Part shown: piece by piece, positions 14,741-16,034 of the stretch | How positions within the stretch are numbered: the stretch's first letter is position 1 | Layout: every line of letters starts with the position of its first letter | Source: Methanocella sp. | GTDB taxonomy: Archaea > Halobacteriota > Methanocellia > Methanocellales > Methanocellaceae | Direction: 5' to 3' | NCBI RefSeq assembly: GCF_035506375.1 | Contig: NZ_DATJPM010000037.1 | Location: 1 to 16,034 of the forward strand | Length of the DNA stretch: 16,034 nt | Program-made: the position numbers and the translations under genes | Notes under the pieces: generated by a model | Databases searched by the model: none | Told to the model about the DNA's origin: nothing | Seen by the model: the letters and a program-made list of their open reading frames with translations, nothing else

Positions 14741-14950
14741 TTACCAGTAGCCCCAGCCGAAGGGGCCAAAGGCACCGAAGGGGCCAAAGGCACCGAAGGG
14801 GCCAAAAGGACCGAATGGCCCAAAGGGACCGAACCCCAAAGTCCCAAAGCCGAAGCCAACGCCGAAGCCAAAGCCACAGGCCGCGGCCGGAAGGGCCGTT
14901 ACGGCAAATATGGCGAAAGCTGTCACTGCTGCAATCAGTTTCTTGAACAT
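14741..14950 (-). CDS. Small secreted Gly-Phe-repeat protein (family member B)
   Basis: 69 residues. The signal peptide at 1-24 (MFKKLIAAVTAFA ... LPAAA) is followed by Cys25, which might instead be lipid-modified. The mature part is GFGFGVGFGFG followed by about eight PFG/AFG units, ending GWGYW. It contains almost only Gly, Phe, Pro and Ala, with no charged residue after the signal. Such sequence is expected to be disordered or to self-assemble; that is inference. GGGAGGAG (14959-14966 on -) lies 8 nt before ATG. It has its own promoter and hairpin terminator. The 3' half is encoded by an 18-bp DNA repeat. Same signal-peptide length and C-terminal Gly-X-Trp as gene A. Function unknown. Confidence 0.8.
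   Translation of the reverse strand: MFKKLIAAVTAFAIFAVTALPAAACGFGFGVGFGFGTLGFGPFGPFGPFGPFGAFGPFGAFGPFGWGYW
14761..14832 (-). repeat. Four 18-bp tandem units in gene B
   Basis: AGGGGCCAAAGGCACCGA is exact at 14761-14778 and 14779-14796, then degenerate at 14797-14814 and 14815-14832. Each unit encodes six residues of the Phe-Gly-Pro/Ala array, so slippage can change repeat number in frame. Confidence 0.8.
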
Positions 14951-14994
14951 CTACACAACTCCTCCCATTAGAAATGAGGCACGACATAGTGTTG

Positions 14995-15052
14995 AATATT
15001 GCCTGCCGAATTAGTGAAAACTGGCCAGTTCTAAGCCATTATTAATGCCCGG
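14995..15052 (-). promoter_or_regulatory. Conserved promoter block of gene B
   Basis: Reading the - strand, TTTTCACTAA-(5)-CAGGCAATATT (15020-14995) matches the block before gene A at 22 of 26 positions. ATTATTAAT lies 43 bp further upstream (15038-15046). Confidence 0.55.
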
Positions 15053-15073
15053 TAAAAAATAACGATAAAATAG

Positions 15074-15095
15074 AAAAGGGATTTGTGACGATCCC
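15074..15095 (-). terminator. Weak hairpin terminator of gene C
   Basis: On the - strand GGGAT-(8)-ATCCC (15095-15078) is followed by T4 (15077-15074). The stem is short, about 25 bp after the stop codon. Confidence 0.45.
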
Positions 15096-15120
15096 CGACC
15101 AACTCGCTTATTCGCTCACC

Positions 15121-15444
15121 CTAGCAGAAGCCACCGAAGCCGCCGAGGCCGTAGCCACCGAGGCCGTAGCCACCGAAGCCGCAGCCGCCAAAGCCATAGC
15201 CGGTGCCCCAATACGGCGAACCCCAGCCGAAGCCGTCCCAGCCAAAGCCAGAGGCGCCGGTGAAGCTGGCAGTATACGTGGACGACGTAGTGTACGACGA
15301 AAAGCCTGTCCCAAAGGGACTCCAGCCGAAACCGCTGCCCCATGGGCCCCAGCCGCCCCACGTGCCCCACCAGGCCGACGCGGGAAGTATGAATGCCGCC
15401 GCTACGAGGACTACAGCTAGTGCCATCATAAGTTTCCTGAACAT
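15121..15444 (-). CDS. Secreted Gly/Trp/Tyr-rich protein (family member C)
   Basis: 107 residues. The signal peptide at 1-24 (MFRKLMMALAVVLVAAAFIL then PASA) has the same length and cleavage pattern as genes A and B. The mature part begins WWGTWGGWGPWGSGFGW, passes through a Ser/Thr/Tyr-rich middle (SSYTTSSTYTASFTGAS), and ends in GFGG/GYGLGG repeats with two Cys, closing GGFGGFC. Charged residues are nearly absent. GGAGGAGGT (15454-15462 on -) is a strong ribosome site 9 nt before ATG. The last codons GGC-TTC-TGC-TAG parallel the GGC-TNC-TGG-TAA ends of its neighbours. Exported, probably a surface or extracellular matrix-like component; no recognised family. Confidence 0.8.
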   Translation of the reverse strand: MFRKLMMALAVVLVAAAFILPASAWWGTWGGWGPWGSGFGWSPFGTGFSSYTTSSTYTASFTGASGFGWDGFGWGSPYWGTGYGFGGCGFGGYGLGGYGLGGFGGFC

Positions 15445-15490
15445 GTTTATCTTACCTCCTCCATTACATCTGATAGTAGGATATGTTGTT

Positions 15491-15590
15491 TAATATTATG
15501 CGTATTTTAAAGCACTACTGGAGAAATAAGTCTAATTTTTAGCGATTATAACTATTAAGCAACCATTTATGGTTATTTTGCTAAAATAAG
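15491..15590 (-). promoter_or_regulatory. Promoter region of gene C
   Basis: A TATA-like ATAATATTAAA lies around 15489-15499 on the - strand. AGCGATTAT (15541) and CTAAAATAAG (15581) lie upstream, exactly 40 bp apart, as they are upstream of gene A (14581 and 14621). The TTTTCACTAA block of A and B is not seen here. Confidence 0.45.
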
Positions 15591-15630
15591 GTCAATTATA
15601 CGTTATATTTCATGGAATAGGTAGATTATT

Positions 15631-15700
15631 GCCTGGTCGGGGGCTCCATTATTCTTCCCCCGAACGGTCGGGCGGTATACCGGGGCCGTAAGGCCGGCAT
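15631..15700 (+). ncRNA. GC-rich hairpin island, possible small RNA
   Basis: A 70-bp GC-rich patch in AT-rich non-coding DNA. TCGGGGG (15637-15643) pairs with CCCCCGA (15657-15663). CGGTATACCG (15673-15682) is a palindrome. GGCC-GTAA-GGCC (15684-15695) is a short stem with a GNRA-type loop. A TATA-like CGTTATATT at 15601-15609 would start a + strand RNA near its left edge. Strand and existence are unproven; it could also be a protein-binding region. It matches no RNA family that I recognise. Confidence 0.3.
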
Positions 15701-16010
15701 AAAGTAACCTATATTTACCATGTTATAGCCAGAAAATGCTCATGAATTGCATTAAGGATAAGTAAAAAAACTGCACTTCAACGTTCCCGGCATCCGATAA
15801 AGCGAATCGACGATAATGTTAACAGGGACTTCATCTATTAGCCTTTGCTTTATTATAAATAGTTTACAATAATACTTAACGGTCGTGTTTTAGGATGATA
15901 AATCGCCGATTAAGTTATACTTTTTTAAATGATAATCGTTTGTTGTGGATTAGATTTACAATTTTGCGCTCAATGAAATTAATGGAAACGCAGGTTTCGA
16001 TAGAAGATCA
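15701..16010. other. AT-rich intergenic sequence, no gene recognised
   Basis: About 310 bp with several AT-rich stretches and a T6 run at 15921-15926, but no reading frame of credible length and no tRNA or CRISPR pattern. It probably holds the upstream control region of a gene to the right. Confidence 0.5.
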
Positions 16011-16020
16011 TATATAAAAG
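16011..16020 (+). promoter_or_regulatory. TATA box for a gene beyond the right edge
   Basis: TATATAAAAG is a strong consensus-like archaeal TATA box pointing right. A short dyad, GAAAC-GCAG-GTTTC (15985-15998), lies upstream. Confidence 0.5.
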
Positions 16021-16034
16021 TCTGGATAGTGCCA

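Noticed and set aside
15085..15420. Ala/Glu-rich 111-residue frame on the + strand
   Set aside because: It is the complement of the Gly/Phe/Trp repeats of gene C, has no ribosome site, and gene C has a signal peptide and a strong Shine-Dalgarno site.
14113..15444. The small Gly-rich genes as a bacteriocin/RiPP cluster
   Set aside because: No radical SAM, cyclodehydratase, peptidase or exporter gene lies in the window, and the leaders look like ordinary Sec signals.

Overview
The window looks archaeal, most likely a methanogen related to Methanocella (order Methanocellales). This is an inference, not a database result. The evidence is short leaders behind AT-rich TATA-like boxes, oligo-T terminators, purine-rich Shine-Dalgarno sites, a PyrD/PyrK pair, a small 2x[4Fe-4S] ferredoxin, large secreted PKD/Calx-beta proteins and a giant TPR protein, in a GC-rich coding / AT-rich intergenic background.

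Left part (1-6617, all + strand). A surface protein with a PKD-like fold, probably cut by the window edge, is followed 10 bp later by a 1169-residue secreted subtilisin-like protease with Calx-beta, Ig-like and PKD modules. A good terminator ends this pair. Next come a small predicted lipoprotein and a 557-residue protein that joins an N-terminal SLOG-type nucleotide-sensing fold to four membrane helices (SLATT-like). The latter is a candidate membrane-active defence or stress effector.

Middle (6639-10275). A ferredoxin gene (- strand) diverges from a flavin reductase-like gene (+ strand) across a 250-bp AT-rich region holding an inverted repeat. Next is a tightly overlapping three-gene operon: dihydroorotate dehydrogenase catalytic subunit (pyrD), its FAD/[2Fe-2S] electron-transfer subunit (pyrK), and a fumarylacetoacetate-hydrolase family enzyme.

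Right part (10276-16034). A promoter with operator-like inverted repeats precedes a 1006-residue protein built almost entirely of 27 TPRs in perfect 34-residue register. Between it and the convergent genes to its right lies a 527-bp nested imperfect inverted repeat. Then follow four very small Gly/aromatic-rich protein genes on the - strand. Three have signal peptides of identical geometry (Leu-Pro-Ala-Ser/Ala-Ala at residues 20-24). All four end in Gly-X-Trp or Gly-X-Cys directly before the stop. The three signal-peptide genes have their own Shine-Dalgarno site and terminator, and two share a conserved promoter block. I regard this small secreted protein family, the giant inverted repeat and the SLOG-4TM protein as the most novel content. 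The last 590 bp hold regulatory sequence, a GC-rich hairpin island that could be a small RNA, and a TATA box for a gene beyond the window.
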